Positions 30,158 to 39,591 of a stretch of DNA of 64,000 nt are shown in pieces. The DNA comes from Lachnoclostridium sp. An131 (GTDB lineage: Bacteria > Bacillota > Clostridia > Lachnospirales > Lachnospiraceae), in contig NZ_NFLI01000014.1 in assembly GCF_002160825.1 (NCBI RefSeq), positions 52,804 through 116,803 on the forward strand, read 5' to 3'. The notes under the pieces are model-generated. The model was not told where the DNA came from. It searched no databases and saw nothing but the letters and a program-made list of their open reading frames with translations. The translations under genes and the position numbers were made by a program. The first letter of the stretch is position 1. Each line of letters begins with the position of its first letter.

Positions 30158-31969
30158 TTATGGCGTATCGTCCAGCTGCCTCCGCAGATAGAGTCCTACC
30201 ACGCTGGAAAAATTCATAATATTGCGGATATACGCAAAGTCACGGCCGAAAATCCGCCGCTCCGCCATCAGATCCTGCTCCTCCCCGGCAAAAACTCCCA
30301 GAACCGAGATCCCCTCCGCACGGACCTTCCTGACCTCCGTGGCTGTATCCCGCACGGCATAGTCCCCAAAGTAGGGGGCCGGGTTCCGGCTGTTTGGCCG
30401 GTTTACAATGATATCGTTTGGCCGCCCGTCGCTTAAGACAATCAGCACCTTGTTTTCCTCGGGCCGTTCCCGAAGGCTGGCCGCGGCCGCCCGGATCGCC
30501 AGGCCGTCCCGGTTGTTTGAGGAGGCATGAAATTCAAATATTTTTTTATTGGCCTCCCGTGGCTCGTCATAGTCCCGGTAGCGCTGCATGACCGTATAGT
30601 CCCAGAAGGTGCAAAAGCCCATAACCCTGTGCGGAATTCCCACGATGCTTAAGGCCTCGCTGATGATAAAGCCCTGGAGGGCTACCAGGCTCTGCCGGCT
30701 TCTCTGGGAACCGCTGGCATCAATAAGCACATGTACTACGAACTCCGAGCTGTCCTTCTTAATCTCCCTGTCAAACAGCTTCTTATCACGGCTGCGCCCC
30801 AGCTTCCAGAGGCGGGAGGGCTCGATCGTTCCATACTCTGAACGCACAGTCTCCCGTTCGCTTCGCAGAGTCAGAGAGCGTCGCAGCGTATCTGCAAGCT
30901 GCTCGATATTTCTCCGGGAAACACGCAGATTGTGTCCATAAACCCTCAGATTGTCGGATCTGGCCCGCCTTGCGTATTCTGACTGGTAGTTCCGTTTTAC
31001 CATGCTGGAAAGAATCCCATCTGTAAAATACAGGCGGCAGTCCGCGTGGGCTCCCCGGCAGAGGCTCCGGTTCAGCCTGTCCTGCTCGCCGGGCGTCAGA
31101 TAGGAGCGTCCATAATTCAGCTCAATATAAGAATACATCTTCGCCGCGGCTTCCTCATCCACGACGATCCGTTTCATCCGGCGTTCCTTTTTTTCCTGTT
31201 CCGTCTCCACCTCAGCCGTCTGCGTCACAGCCTGCTCCACCCGGTTCATGATCTGTACCAGATCATCCTCCATAGCCTCTTCTTCCAGGTAGTCCTTCCA
31301 GCTGAACTCCTTCAGCTCCTCCACTGTGACGGAAAGTACCTTTTCCAGACTGCCGTGATTCCGCTCAAAATACGGATCCACCAGCCAGTTATAAAGCCCG
31401 TCCACGACCCGGATGATATCCATGACGTCCTCTGTCTCCTCCAGGCTTTTCAGCTGATCCAGAGCCTTCTGCATCCTGGACTGTACCAGCGCCTCTCCGC
31501 GGACCGCCTCCTGCATGACCGCGATTCGGATCTGTCCGATATACATGGACGCCAGTCTCGAAAAATCATACTCCAAAACATCAGAAAAAGCCTTTTTGCG
31601 AATCTCCAGAACGCCCGGGCGCTCCCTGGCAGCCTTCCGGTACACCGCGCTGTCCACAGCCATCTGGGCCAGATTTGTCAGGGGCTGCTCGTCTGCGCCC
31701 ATATACAGCTTCTTTACGAGATACAGGCCAAAGGCGTCCCTGTCAAAATACCGGGAAAAGGCCCCCTGCTTCACCGCATCGTACAAAGAGATATAAGGGG
31801 ACTTCGAAAAAGAAGCCGTATCCAGCTTCAGATTCAGGCTGTAATCTCCGCTTACAGTCCAGCAGAGATTCCGGATCCTGTTCTCTATCTCATAGCTGTA
31901 ATCCTCAAAGGCTTCCTGTTCCAGCTCTTTTTGTTCCAGTTCCTGTTGTTCCAGTCCTTTTTGTTCCAT
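30158..31969 (-). CDS. NorD/CoxE-like VWA-domain protein, partner of the MoxR ATPase
   Basis: A 603-residue soluble protein with a C-terminal von Willebrand A domain. The metal-binding motif DASGSQRS starts at D417, and TxxD-type residues follow (VLSDGRPNDI). The N-terminal 400 residues are mainly helical. It begins with pentapeptide repeats (LEQKG, LEQQE, LEQKE, LEQEA) encoded by 15-bp near-repeats. Such VWA proteins work with MoxR AAA+ ATPases to activate or assemble enzymes, often by metal insertion. It starts 1 bp after the ATPase gene, so translation is coupled. The client is not evident. Confidence 0.85.
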   Translation of the reverse strand: MEQKGLEQQELEQKELEQEAFEDYSYEIENRIRNLCWTVSGDYSLNLKLDTASFSKSPYISLYDAVKQGAFSRYFDRDAFGLYLVKKLYMGADEQPLTNLAQMAVDSAVYRKAARERPGVLEIRKKAFSDVLEYDFSRLASMYIGQIRIAVMQEAVRGEALVQSRMQKALDQLKSLEETEDVMDIIRVVDGLYNWLVDPYFERNHGSLEKVLSVTVEELKEFSWKDYLEEEAMEDDLVQIMNRVEQAVTQTAEVETEQEKKERRMKRIVVDEEAAAKMYSYIELNYGRSYLTPGEQDRLNRSLCRGAHADCRLYFTDGILSSMVKRNYQSEYARRARSDNLRVYGHNLRVSRRNIEQLADTLRRSLTLRSERETVRSEYGTIEPSRLWKLGRSRDKKLFDREIKKDSSEFVVHVLIDASGSQRSRQSLVALQGFIISEALSIVGIPHRVMGFCTFWDYTVMQRYRDYDEPREANKKIFEFHASSNNRDGLAIRAAAASLRERPEENKVLIVLSDGRPNDIIVNRPNSRNPAPYFGDYAVRDTATEVRKVRAEGISVLGVFAGEEQDLMAERRIFGRDFAYIRNIMNFSSVVGLYLRRQLDDTP

Positions 31970-31970
31970 C

Positions 31971-32885
31971 TCAAAAAATCTGCTCCGCAGTCCAGTCCTC
32001 GGGAATCCTTGTCATGACAATATCCCCGACGATTTCCTTCTCAAAAATATCAAAGCTCTTATTGGTAATCCCCATCGTGACGGCTGTCCGGGGCTTCAGT
32101 CCGCAGCGGACGGTCTTCAGCGCCCCAATCAGTCCCCGCAGGTCGAGAGGCTTCGTGGAGATCTCACTGTTGGAGGCCTTCAGCTGCAGATCCAGAAACA
32201 GGCCTGCAAAAGCCCTGAGCCCCTCTTCCTTTGCATCCGGAAAGCTGGCGCGCAGGATCAGCATCAGCGTATCCTCCTTAAGAGGCGGCATGTCAATGAC
32301 CAGGAAACGGGAAACCAGAGCCTCATTCAGCTCTCTCGTACCTGCATAGCCATAGTTCATGGTCCCGATAAAACGGGTAGCCGGATGAAGCTGAATCCTG
32401 TCGTAGCCCGGCACGTCGATCAGCCTCCGGTAATCCAGCGTCGCATGAAGCACGGATACTGCGTCATTCTTTGCCATATTGATCTCGTCAAAGACGCCGA
32501 AGCCCCCATTTTCCGCACACTGATACACCGGACCCTTCCGGAGCCGGACCTCGTTATCCACAAAGGTATCTGTTCCGATCAGAGAGCTGCTGTCTGTATT
32601 CACATTAAAAGAAATGTTGTAGGAGGGGCGGTTAAAAATCCAAGCCAGATTCTCCGCCAGAATATTTTTTCCGGTGGCCTTGGAACCGCTCAGCAGTACA
32701 TTCTCCCCCTGCAGCAGGGCCGCAATCGCCATCTCCAGAATTTCCTTCCCGTAAAACGGCACCGGCGGCTTCACGACCCGGTTCTTTACTTCCTCCGGAA
32801 CCGGATACTCCTTCCGAAACGCCTCTATCTCACGAAGCAGCGCCGGATTCACCTGCTGCTCCTCCAAAAATCTCAATTCTTCCAT
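31971..32885 (-). CDS. MoxR-type AAA+ ATPase
   Basis: A 304-residue AAA+ ATPase. Walker A is GSKATGKN (67-74, with Asn in place of the usual Thr/Ser), Walker B is VFDEIN (131-136), and a sensor 1-type TMNYG follows (in RFIGTMN). MoxR ATPases remodel clients presented by VWA partners, and the partner gene follows directly. I start at ATG 32885, with GAGGAG 6 bases upstream and 19 bp after the HAD gene. The open frame further upstream runs antiparallel to nothing useful and is not supported by a ribosome-binding site. Confidence 0.9.
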   Translation of the reverse strand: MEELRFLEEQQVNPALLREIEAFRKEYPVPEEVKNRVVKPPVPFYGKEILEMAIAALLQGENVLLSGSKATGKNILAENLAWIFNRPSYNISFNVNTDSSSLIGTDTFVDNEVRLRKGPVYQCAENGGFGVFDEINMAKNDAVSVLHATLDYRRLIDVPGYDRIQLHPATRFIGTMNYGYAGTRELNEALVSRFLVIDMPPLKEDTLMLILRASFPDAKEEGLRAFAGLFLDLQLKASNSEISTKPLDLRGLIGALKTVRCGLKPRTAVTMGITNKSFDIFEKEIVGDIVMTRIPEDWTAEQIF

Positions 32886-32904
32886 TTTCTGCTCCTCGTC
32901 CTGT

Positions 32905-33618
32905 CTAAGCCAGTGATTTAATATAGGGCACCAGCTCGTCAAAATGCCTGATTTCCTGATAGCTCCTTCCCGCCAAATCTGCGTCCTCCGGCAGCGCCCT
33001 TTCCTTTGCGTTATACCAGACCGCATGCATTCCCGCGTTCATGGCGCCAATCACATCCTTCTTGAAGGTATCTCCCACAAAGACGCATTCCTCCGGCGCA
33101 CAGCCGGCCTTGCGGATACAGAGAGCCATAAATTCCGGATGAGGCTTTTCTACCCCTGCCTCCTGGCTCGTCACAATATGCCGGACATAGGGGGCAAAGC
33201 CGAAATACTCCAGCTTCTCGTACTGCATCCTTGTCGTCATATCTGTCCCGATTCCGATGGAAAGCCCCATGTCTGCCAGCTGTCTCACAGCCTCCAGGCT
33301 TCCAGGCTCCGGCCTGCTTACCTCCAGCAGCGTATCCCAGTAAAGATGGTAAAGCCTCTTCAGATGAGGAAACAAGGGCTGTCCCCACTGTTCCAGCAGA
33401 TTCTGAATCCGGATGCTTCTGCTGTGAATCGCCGCGTTGTCACGCCCCAGGCGCTCTGCCGTCTCCCTGTTCATCCTCTGATAGGCCTTTTCAAATTCTC
33501 CGGGGGCTATCCCGAACTCCTTCTCCACATACTCCCCCATCCTCTTAAGGCCGCTGGCATGTCCAGGGTCATAATCATACAGGGTGCTGTCAATATCAAA
33601 GATTACTTCTTTTATCAT
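32905..33618 (-). CDS. HAD family phosphatase
   Basis: A 237-residue haloacid-dehalogenase hydrolase. Motif I is DIDSTLYDYD (nucleophile D8, acid D10), motif II GTDM (about 124), motif III Lys in EKPHP (about 158), and motif IV GDTFKKD (about 182). The helical cap lies between motifs I and II, as in phosphoglycolate phosphatase and related nucleotidases. The substrate is not predictable. It overlaps hemW by 4 bp (ATGA). Confidence 0.9.
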   Translation of the reverse strand: MIKEVIFDIDSTLYDYDPGHASGLKRMGEYVEKEFGIAPGEFEKAYQRMNRETAERLGRDNAAIHSRSIRIQNLLEQWGQPLFPHLKRLYHLYWDTLLEVSRPEPGSLEAVRQLADMGLSIGIGTDMTTRMQYEKLEYFGFAPYVRHIVTSQEAGVEKPHPEFMALCIRKAGCAPEECVFVGDTFKKDVIGAMNAGMHAVWYNAKERALPEDADLAGRSYQEIRHFDELVPYIKSLA

Positions 33619-34850
33619 CCTTCGTTCCTCTCTTTTCCTTCTGTACCCAAACCGCAGCCTGCCATTTCTTCATCCAGCAAAAACTCTGATAACACATAAT
33701 TGCTGACGTCTATCCCCCTGTCCGTCAGAAATATCCGGCCTCTGTCCTGCGCCAGGACGCCTTCCCTCTCAAGCTTTCCAAGAAGCTCTCCGTAGATCTC
33801 CCGAAGCTGCGCCGTCAGGGCTACCCCTTCCATCTTCCGGAGCCCCAGAAACATGGTCTCCTCCAGCTCATCCTTTCTGCTTAGAGGGAGCACACTCTCA
33901 TATGAAAAATCCTCCTTCAGATAAGCCGCCAGCTCCGTACTGTTCTTATAGCGCACGCCGTCCAGCAGGGACGCCGCTCCGATTCCAAAGCCTTTATAGT
34001 CTGTCCTGTCCCAATAGGAAAGATTATGGCGGCAGGCAAAGCCAGCCCGGGCATAGTTTGAAATCTCATATCTTGTATATCCCCTCTCCCCGAGAAACCG
34101 TTTGGTATCCTCATACATCAGGCGGTCCGTATCCTCGTCCGGGAGCTCGGAATATCCAGGCGCCCCTTCCCGGTATCTTCCGTAAAAGGGCGTTCCCTCC
34201 TCGATAATCAGGCTGTAGGCTGAGATATGCTCCGGCTCCAGGCCTGCAGTCCTTTCAAGCGTCCGAAGCCAGCCTTCCCTGGTCTGGCCGGGAAGCGCCG
34301 ACATCAGATCAATATTCAGATTGCCGAAGCCCTTTTTCCGCGCAAGCTCATAATTCTCCAGGAATTCTTCAAAGGTATGAATTCTCCCAAGCAGCTTAAG
34401 CTCCCTGTCATCCGCCGACTGAAGCCCGATGCTCAGGCGGTTCACTCCCGCCGCCCTGTATGAGTCAAGCTTTTCTTCTGTCAGCGTCCCCGGATTGCAC
34501 TCCACCGTAATCTCCACGTCCGGCTCCGCCGGCAGGAGACAGAGCAGCTCCTCCAGAATCCCGGCCAGCGTCCTCCCAGGGAGAATCGACGGGGTTCCTC
34601 CCCCGAAAAACACGGTAGACACCGTATACTTCTCCGCCAGCTCCCGGCACTCTCTGATCTCCTGCTTCAGGCTGGCAGCATACTGCTCCATCACCTCCGC
34701 TGACGCCGGCGCCGACAGGAAATCGCAGTAGGCGCACTTGCACACACAGAAGGGAATATGAATGTAGATGCCAAGCTTCTTTTTTCCGGCAGCCGAAGCC
34801 CCCGGCGCACGTTCCGCCGCTCCGGCCGCATTTCGTTGTATTCCGCTCAT
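33615..34850 (-). CDS. hemW: Radical SAM heme chaperone HemW
   Basis: A 411-residue radical SAM protein of the HemN/HemW group. The iron-sulfur motif CVCKCAYC is at 35-42 (CxxxCxxC), GGGTPS binds SAM (about 84), and SIGLQS and the C-terminal HemN region follow. Lacking the longer HemN N-terminal segment, it belongs to HemW, which delivers heme rather than oxidising coproporphyrinogen. The place after lepA is typical of Firmicutes. It starts 15 bp after lepA. Confidence 0.93.
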   Translation of the reverse strand: MSGIQRNAAGAAERAPGASAAGKKKLGIYIHIPFCVCKCAYCDFLSAPASAEVMEQYAASLKQEIRECRELAEKYTVSTVFFGGGTPSILPGRTLAGILEELLCLLPAEPDVEITVECNPGTLTEEKLDSYRAAGVNRLSIGLQSADDRELKLLGRIHTFEEFLENYELARKKGFGNLNIDLMSALPGQTREGWLRTLERTAGLEPEHISAYSLIIEEGTPFYGRYREGAPGYSELPDEDTDRLMYEDTKRFLGERGYTRYEISNYARAGFACRHNLSYWDRTDYKGFGIGAASLLDGVRYKNSTELAAYLKEDFSYESVLPLSRKDELEETMFLGLRKMEGVALTAQLREIYGELLGKLEREGVLAQDRGRIFLTDRGIDVSNYVLSEFLLDEEMAGCGLGTEGKERNEG

Positions 34851-34865
34851 GGATTTTTCTGTTTC

Positions 34866-36680
34866 CTATTTATCATCCAGCTTCAGCACGCTCATAAAGG
34901 CCTTCTGCGGAATCTCTACATTTCCAATCTGGCGCATCCGCTTCTTGCCCTCCTTCTGCTTCTCCAGAAGCTTCTTCTTTCGGGTAATATCGCCGCCGTA
35001 GCATTTTGCCAGCACGTCCTTGCGCACAGCCTTCACAGTCTCCCGGGCGATAATCTTGCTTCCGATAGCCGCCTGAATCGGAATCTCAAACAGATGGCGC
35101 GGAATCTCCTCTTTAAGCTTCTCGCACATCTTCCGGCCGCGCTCGTAGGCCGTGCTGCTGTGCACGATAAAGGAAAGCGCATCCACCTCTTCCTTATTGA
35201 TCAGGATATCAAGCTTCACCAGATCCGCCGGCTCATAGCCCTTCATCTCGTAATCAAAGGACGCATATCCGCGGGATCTGGACTTCAGCGCGTCAAAAAA
35301 GTCGTAAATAATCTCGTTTAGCGGAAGCTCATACTTCAGAAGCGCCCTGGTCTCCTCCATATATTCCATCCCTAAGTAGACGCCCCGCCTCTCCTGGCAG
35401 AGCTCCATGATCGGCCCGATAAATTCCGTCGTCACCATAATCTCAGCGCTTACAAAGGGCTCCTCCATGTGCTCGATTTCAGCCGGGTCCGGAAGATTGG
35501 AAGGATTCGTGAGCTCGATAACCTCACCGTTTGTCTTGTATACCTTATAGATAACTCCCGGGGCAGTGGTCACCAGATCCAGGTTATATTCCCGCTCCAG
35601 GCGCTCCTGTATGATCTCCAGATGCAGAAGTCCCAGGAAGCCGCAGCGGAAGCCAAAGCCCAGGGCAATCGAGGTCTCCGGCTCAAACTGCAGGGACGCA
35701 TCGTTCAGCTGAAGCTTTTCCAGCGCATCCCGCAGATCCGGGTACTTTGCCCCATCTGCCGGATACATGCCGCAGTATACCATCGGCAGTACCTTTTTAT
35801 AGCCCGGAAGAGCCTCCTCGCAGGGTCTCTCTCTGTCTGTAATCGTATCGCCCACACGCGTATCACGCACATTTTTGATACTGGCCGTAATATATCCTAC
35901 CATGCCGGCAGACAGCTCCTCAGCAGGAATAAACTGTCCCGCTCCGAAATAGCCCACCTCCACCACATCGGCCTCTGCTCCGGTCGCCATCATACGGATC
36001 GGGGTTCCCTTGCGCACGGTTCCTTCCATAATACGGCAGAATACAATAACCCCCTTATAAGAATCATACAGGGAATCAAAAATCAGAGCCTGAAGAGGCG
36101 CCTCCGGATCCCCGCCCGGAGCCGGGATCTTCTGTACAATCGCCTCCAGCACCTGGTCTACATTCAGGCCTGTCTTGGCAGAAATCTGAGGCGCGTCCTG
36201 GGCCTCCAGGCCAATCACATCCTCAATCTCGTCGATCACACGCTGGGGTTCGGCGCTGGGAAGATCAATCTTGTTGATCACCGGAATCACATCCAGATCA
36301 TGATCCAGGGCCAGGTATACATTTGCCAGCGTCTGCGCCTCGATTCCCTGGGCTGCATCTACTACCAGAACTGCTCCGTCGCAGGCTGCCAGGCTTCGGG
36401 ACACCTCATAATTAAAGTCCACATGGCCCGGCGTGTCAATCAGGTTGAAGATATACTCCTCTCCATCCTTTGCCTTATAAATTGTGCGTACCGCCTGCGC
36501 CTTTATGGTGATGCCGCGCTCTCTTTCCAAATCCATATTGTCAAGGACCTGAGCCTGCATCTCCCGGCTGGTCAGCAGTCCTGTCATCTCTATGATACGA
36601 TCTGCCAGAGTAGATTTTCCATGGTCAATATGCGCAATAATACAGAAATTGCGAATTCTGCTCTGTTCTGTCTTCGTCAT
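34866..36680 (-). CDS. lepA: Elongation factor 4 (LepA), ribosome GTPase
   Basis: A 604-residue LepA with G1 AHIDHGKS (about 16-23), G3 DTPGHVDF (about 81) and G4 NKIDLP (about 135), followed by the translation-factor domains and the LepA C-terminal domain ending near [20 protein letters not shown]. It back-translocates or remodels stalled ribosomes. ATG at 36680 has GGAGGAG. It heads the run lepA-hemW-HAD-MoxR-VWA-DUF2142. Confidence 0.98.
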   Translation of the reverse strand: MTKTEQSRIRNFCIIAHIDHGKSTLADRIIEMTGLLTSREMQAQVLDNMDLERERGITIKAQAVRTIYKAKDGEEYIFNLIDTPGHVDFNYEVSRSLAACDGAVLVVDAAQGIEAQTLANVYLALDHDLDVIPVINKIDLPSAEPQRVIDEIEDVIGLEAQDAPQISAKTGLNVDQVLEAIVQKIPAPGGDPEAPLQALIFDSLYDSYKGVIVFCRIMEGTVRKGTPIRMMATGAEADVVEVGYFGAGQFIPAEELSAGMVGYITASIKNVRDTRVGDTITDRERPCEEALPGYKKVLPMVYCGMYPADGAKYPDLRDALEKLQLNDASLQFEPETSIALGFGFRCGFLGLLHLEIIQERLEREYNLDLVTTAPGVIYKVYKTNGEVIELTNPSNLPDPAEIEHMEEPFVSAEIMVTTEFIGPIMELCQERRGVYLGMEYMEETRALLKYELPLNEIIYDFFDALKSRSRGYASFDYEMKGYEPADLVKLDILINKEEVDALSFIVHSSTAYERGRKMCEKLKEEIPRHLFEIPIQAAIGSKIIARETVKAVRKDVLAKCYGGDITRKKKLLEKQKEGKKRMRQIGNVEIPQKAFMSVLKLDDK

Positions 36681-36782
36681 TCAAATACTCCTCCGTAAAA
36701 AGTTCTTTCCCTCTATCTTACCTTTAAATAGGCCGGCGATCAAGCCCGCCCGAAAGATTTTAACACAAAACAGCTGCAAAGC

Positions 36783-36812
36783 AAATACCCCGCTGCAGAC
36801 AGCGGGGTATTT
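36783..36812 (-). terminator. Terminator after the metal ATPase cluster
   Basis: Perfect 12-bp arms AAATACCCCGCT (36783-36794) and AGCGGGGTATTT (36801-36812) with a 6-nt loop. It is just after the ATPase stop. Confidence 0.85.
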
Positions 36813-36822
36813 TCCTATGCTT

Positions 36823-38895
36823 TTATAATACAGGATTCATACTCTTCAGACTGATCACCAGCGTGGAGGTGTTGTGAAGCAGGGCCGAAGCGGATGGCTG
36901 CAGGATTCCGGCTACACCCAGCACAATCAGCCCGGTATTGAAGCCTACTATTGTCCGGTAATTCCTGTGTATTCTCCGCATCAAGCCGGTGCTGATGCTT
37001 TTCAGGGCCACCAGCTGCCAGAGATCCTCTGCCCCTATCGTCACATCCGCAATCTCCCGGGCCAGCTCAGCTCCGTCACTGATGGCGATTCCCACATCCG
37101 AGGCAGACAGTGCCGGGGAATCATTAACGCCGTCTCCCACCATCATCACCCTTCTGCCCTTTGCCTTTTCTTCCTCCACAAAGCGCGCCTTGTCCTCAGG
37201 CAGTACCTCGGAATAGTACTCATCTACTCCCACCTTCTCCGCCACAGCCCGGGCCGTCCTCTCACTGTCTCCCGTCATCATGACCACCTTGGAAATACCG
37301 GCCCTCTTCAGAGCCTGCACCACCTGAGCTGCTTCCTGCCGCAATGGATCCTCGATACAGATGACGCCCCTCAGCACGCCTTCCACGGCCAGGTAGAGAT
37401 GGGAATATTCCGGCGGCAGGGCATCGAATTTTTCCTGCGTTCCTTCCGGAAGCACACATTTTTCATCCTCGAACACAAAATGGTAGCTTCCGATCACTGC
37501 CCTCTTTCCCTCTATCGTCGTGGAAATGCCATGAGCTACCAGGTACTCCACCTTTGTATGCTTCTCCTCATGCTGCAGATTTTTCGCTTTGGCCGCATCC
37601 ACCACAGCCTTTGCCATAGAATGTGGGAAATGCTCCTCCATACAGGCCGCAAGCCGCAGAAGCTCATCGGGATCCTCCCCGCCAAAGGAGACCACGTCCG
37701 CTACCGTAGGGCAGGCCTTTGTAAGCGTGCCGGTTTTATCAAACACGATGGTATCTGCCTCTGCCACGGCCTCCAGGTATTTTCCACCCTTCACTGTGAT
37801 GTGAAAGCTGCCGGCCTCCCGAATCGCAGAAAGCACCGAAATAGGAATCGCAAGCTTCAGCGCGCAGGAGAAATCCACCATAAGCACCGCCAGCATCTTT
37901 GTCACATTTCCTGTGAACAGCCAGGTCAGCGCTGCCCCTGCAAGCGTATAGGGCACCAGCCTGTCTGCCAGGTGCTCCGCCTTTCCCTCCACCGAGGACT
38001 TCAGCTTCTCAGACTCCTCAATCATAGCCGCAATCCGCTCATATTTGCTGTCTCCAGTTCCTACCCGCACGCGTATGGTCAGCTCGCCTTCCTCCACAAC
38101 CGTACCTGCATAGACGGAAGTTCCCGGCTTCCGCTCTACAGGTAAAGACTCCCCGGTCAGGGAAGCCTGGTTCACCATCGCTTCTCCCGCTTCCACGGTC
38201 CCGTCAAAGGGAATGACATTTCCCATATGCACGACAACCAGATCCTGCTCCTGCACCTTCTCGGAGTCCACCAGGATCTCATGCCCATCGCACAGCAGCC
38301 AGACCTTTTCAATATTCAGCGACATGCTGCGCGCCAGATCGCCTACAGACTTCTTATGAGTCCATTCCTCCAGGATCTCCCCGATTCCCAGCAGGAACAT
38401 CACAGAGCCCGCCGTATCAAAATCCCCGCGGAACACGGATACGCCGATAGCCGTCGCGTCCAGCACCGGCACCTCCAGCTTCCGCCTGGCGAGCGTCTTC
38501 AGTCCGTCCCACAGATACCTGCACGAACGGACGGCAGTAATTCCTGCCCGGACCGGGTAAGGCAGAAACAGCTTGCTGCCTGCGCGCAGCACCACCCGGC
38601 CTACAAGCTTTTCCCAGTATTCCTCATTCATCTTTCTTCCAGAGCTCTGCAAAACGGCCTCCGGAACCTTTACATCCTCATAATGAAACGCTTTCAGAAG
38701 CCGGATCACCTCTTCCCGGGGCCCCCGGTAACAGACTGCTACGCCCGAGGTCCTGCGCTGTACCTTGGCCGAAATCACATTTTCCTGACTGCACAGATAG
38801 TACTGCAGGATGTCTGCCTGTTCAAAGGTCATCTCCCTCTGAACTGCCTGTACACGGATCCTTCCTTCTATCTCATGTCGGATTACAAATTTCAC
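36823..38895 (-). CDS. Heavy-metal P1B-type ATPase with an SCA in place of the CPC motif
   Basis: A 690-residue P-type ATPase with DKTGTLTK (phosphorylated D386), TGES (247-250) and GDGVNDSPAL. The N-terminal 80 residues form an HMA-like domain without the CxxC pair. In the helix that normally holds the metal-binding CPC, the sequence is DFSCALKLAIP: Cys344 is kept but the usual Pro is Ser. The metal cannot be named. The start is GTG 38895, with GGAGGAG upstream; the frame further upstream runs through the terminator hairpin. It is the last gene of the HMA - small protein - DUF6110-like - ATPase group. Confidence 0.9.
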   Translation of the reverse strand: MKFVIRHEIEGRIRVQAVQREMTFEQADILQYYLCSQENVISAKVQRRTSGVAVCYRGPREEVIRLLKAFHYEDVKVPEAVLQSSGRKMNEEYWEKLVGRVVLRAGSKLFLPYPVRAGITAVRSCRYLWDGLKTLARRKLEVPVLDATAIGVSVFRGDFDTAGSVMFLLGIGEILEEWTHKKSVGDLARSMSLNIEKVWLLCDGHEILVDSEKVQEQDLVVVHMGNVIPFDGTVEAGEAMVNQASLTGESLPVERKPGTSVYAGTVVEEGELTIRVRVGTGDSKYERIAAMIEESEKLKSSVEGKAEHLADRLVPYTLAGAALTWLFTGNVTKMLAVLMVDFSCALKLAIPISVLSAIREAGSFHITVKGGKYLEAVAEADTIVFDKTGTLTKACPTVADVVSFGGEDPDELLRLAACMEEHFPHSMAKAVVDAAKAKNLQHEEKHTKVEYLVAHGISTTIEGKRAVIGSYHFVFEDEKCVLPEGTQEKFDALPPEYSHLYLAVEGVLRGVICIEDPLRQEAAQVVQALKRAGISKVVMMTGDSERTARAVAEKVGVDEYYSEVLPEDKARFVEEEKAKGRRVMMVGDGVNDSPALSASDVGIAISDGAELAREIADVTIGAEDLWQLVALKSISTGLMRRIHRNYRTIVGFNTGLIVLGVAGILQPSASALLHNTSTLVISLKSMNPVL

Positions 38896-38911
38896 CTTTC
38901 TTCTCTCCTCC

Positions 38912-38959
38912 GCAAAAGAGGATGCCCAAAAGCCCTGTCGCAGACCCTTGGACATCCTC
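38912..38959 (-). terminator. Hairpin between the DUF6110-like gene and the metal ATPase
   Basis: Arms 38918-38928 and 38949-38959 (GAGGATG/CATCCTC core) followed by TTTTGCGG on the minus strand. It may attenuate transcription into the ATPase gene, whose ribosome-binding site follows at once. Confidence 0.6.
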
Positions 38960-38981
38960 ATATGTTCTGGCTGCCGCAGTC

Positions 38982-39269
38982 TTACTCTCCGGCCTCTGTC
39001 TCCTTTTCATCCTCCACAGCTGCCTCTGCTGCCGCGCGTTCTTCGTTGATCTGCTGAGCCTCCGCGTAGATATCCTCCGCGTTCTCCTGAATCACAGCCG
39101 CCGTCTTCATCACACAGTCTCTGGCGCGCAGAGCCGCCGCTGTGCAGTTCGTATATACCTTTTTGGCGTCCTTGCTTGACAGCACCTTGATTCCCGCTGT
39201 GCCAAACAGCACTCCTGCCGCAAAAATTCCTGTCTTCTTCCAGTCAATACATTTCAAACAATTCAGCAT
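38982..39269 (-). CDS. DUF6110-like small membrane protein
   Basis: A 95-residue protein with one hydrophobic segment near its start (GIFAAGVLFGTAGIKVL, about 13-29), then a helical soluble tail rich in Ala and Glu. The motif SSKDAKKVYTNCTAAALRAR matches small proteins labelled DUF6110 beside heavy-metal ATPases in Clostridia (recalled, not searched). ATG at 39269 has AAAGGGG upstream. Function unknown; it may assist the ATPase. Confidence 0.75.
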   Translation of the reverse strand: MLNCLKCIDWKKTGIFAAGVLFGTAGIKVLSSKDAKKVYTNCTAAALRARDCVMKTAAVIQENAEDIYAEAQQINEERAAAEAAVEDEKETEAGE

Positions 39270-39354
39270 CTTATATTCCCCTTTCTTTCGTGGCTTTTCT
39301 TCTTCCTGCATGCTTCTTTTCTGTCCCCGGCATCTTCCGGAGCTTCGGGCACGT

Positions 39355-39435
39355 TTATTTGTGCTTATACCCTGTATAAAGAGTCATACACAGGCACACC
39401 ACCATTGCCCATGCCCAGAATCTGTGGTTCTTCAT
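39355..39435 (-). CDS. 26-residue small membrane protein in the metal cluster
   Basis: A very short gene from ATG 39435 to TAA 39355 with a good GGGAGG site 9 bases upstream. The peptide begins MKNHRFWAWAMVV and ends YTGYKHK, giving one hydrophobic helix with basic ends. It lies between the HMA-domain gene and the DUF6110-like gene on the same strand. The pattern resembles short DUF6219-like proteins of Lachnospiraceae, from memory. It may be a subunit or regulator of the metal pump; this is inferred from position. Confidence 0.65.
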   Translation of the reverse strand: MKNHRFWAWAMVVCLCMTLYTGYKHK

Positions 39436-39492
39436 AGCGCCAGACCTCCCTTCCATCAGCGGATTCCTCCGGTCCGTCTCTTTATCTGTTTT

Positions 39493-39591
39493 TGTCTCTG
39501 TCAGCTCAGACAGCGCCCCTGTCCGCCTCCTGTCTTTGTCAGCTCAAACAGCATCTCTATTCGCCTTCTGCCTTTGTCAGCTCAAACGAAG
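39493..39591. repeat. Three 38-bp direct repeats at the 3' end of the HMA gene
   Basis: The core GTCAGCTCA recurs at 39500, 39538 and 39576, exactly 38 bp apart, within longer similar stretches (two copies share CTTTGTCAGCTCAAAC). The rightmost copy is inside the HMA gene's last codons (SFELTKAEG); the other two are in the spacer after it. It looks like a small tandem duplication of the gene end. Confidence 0.8.
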
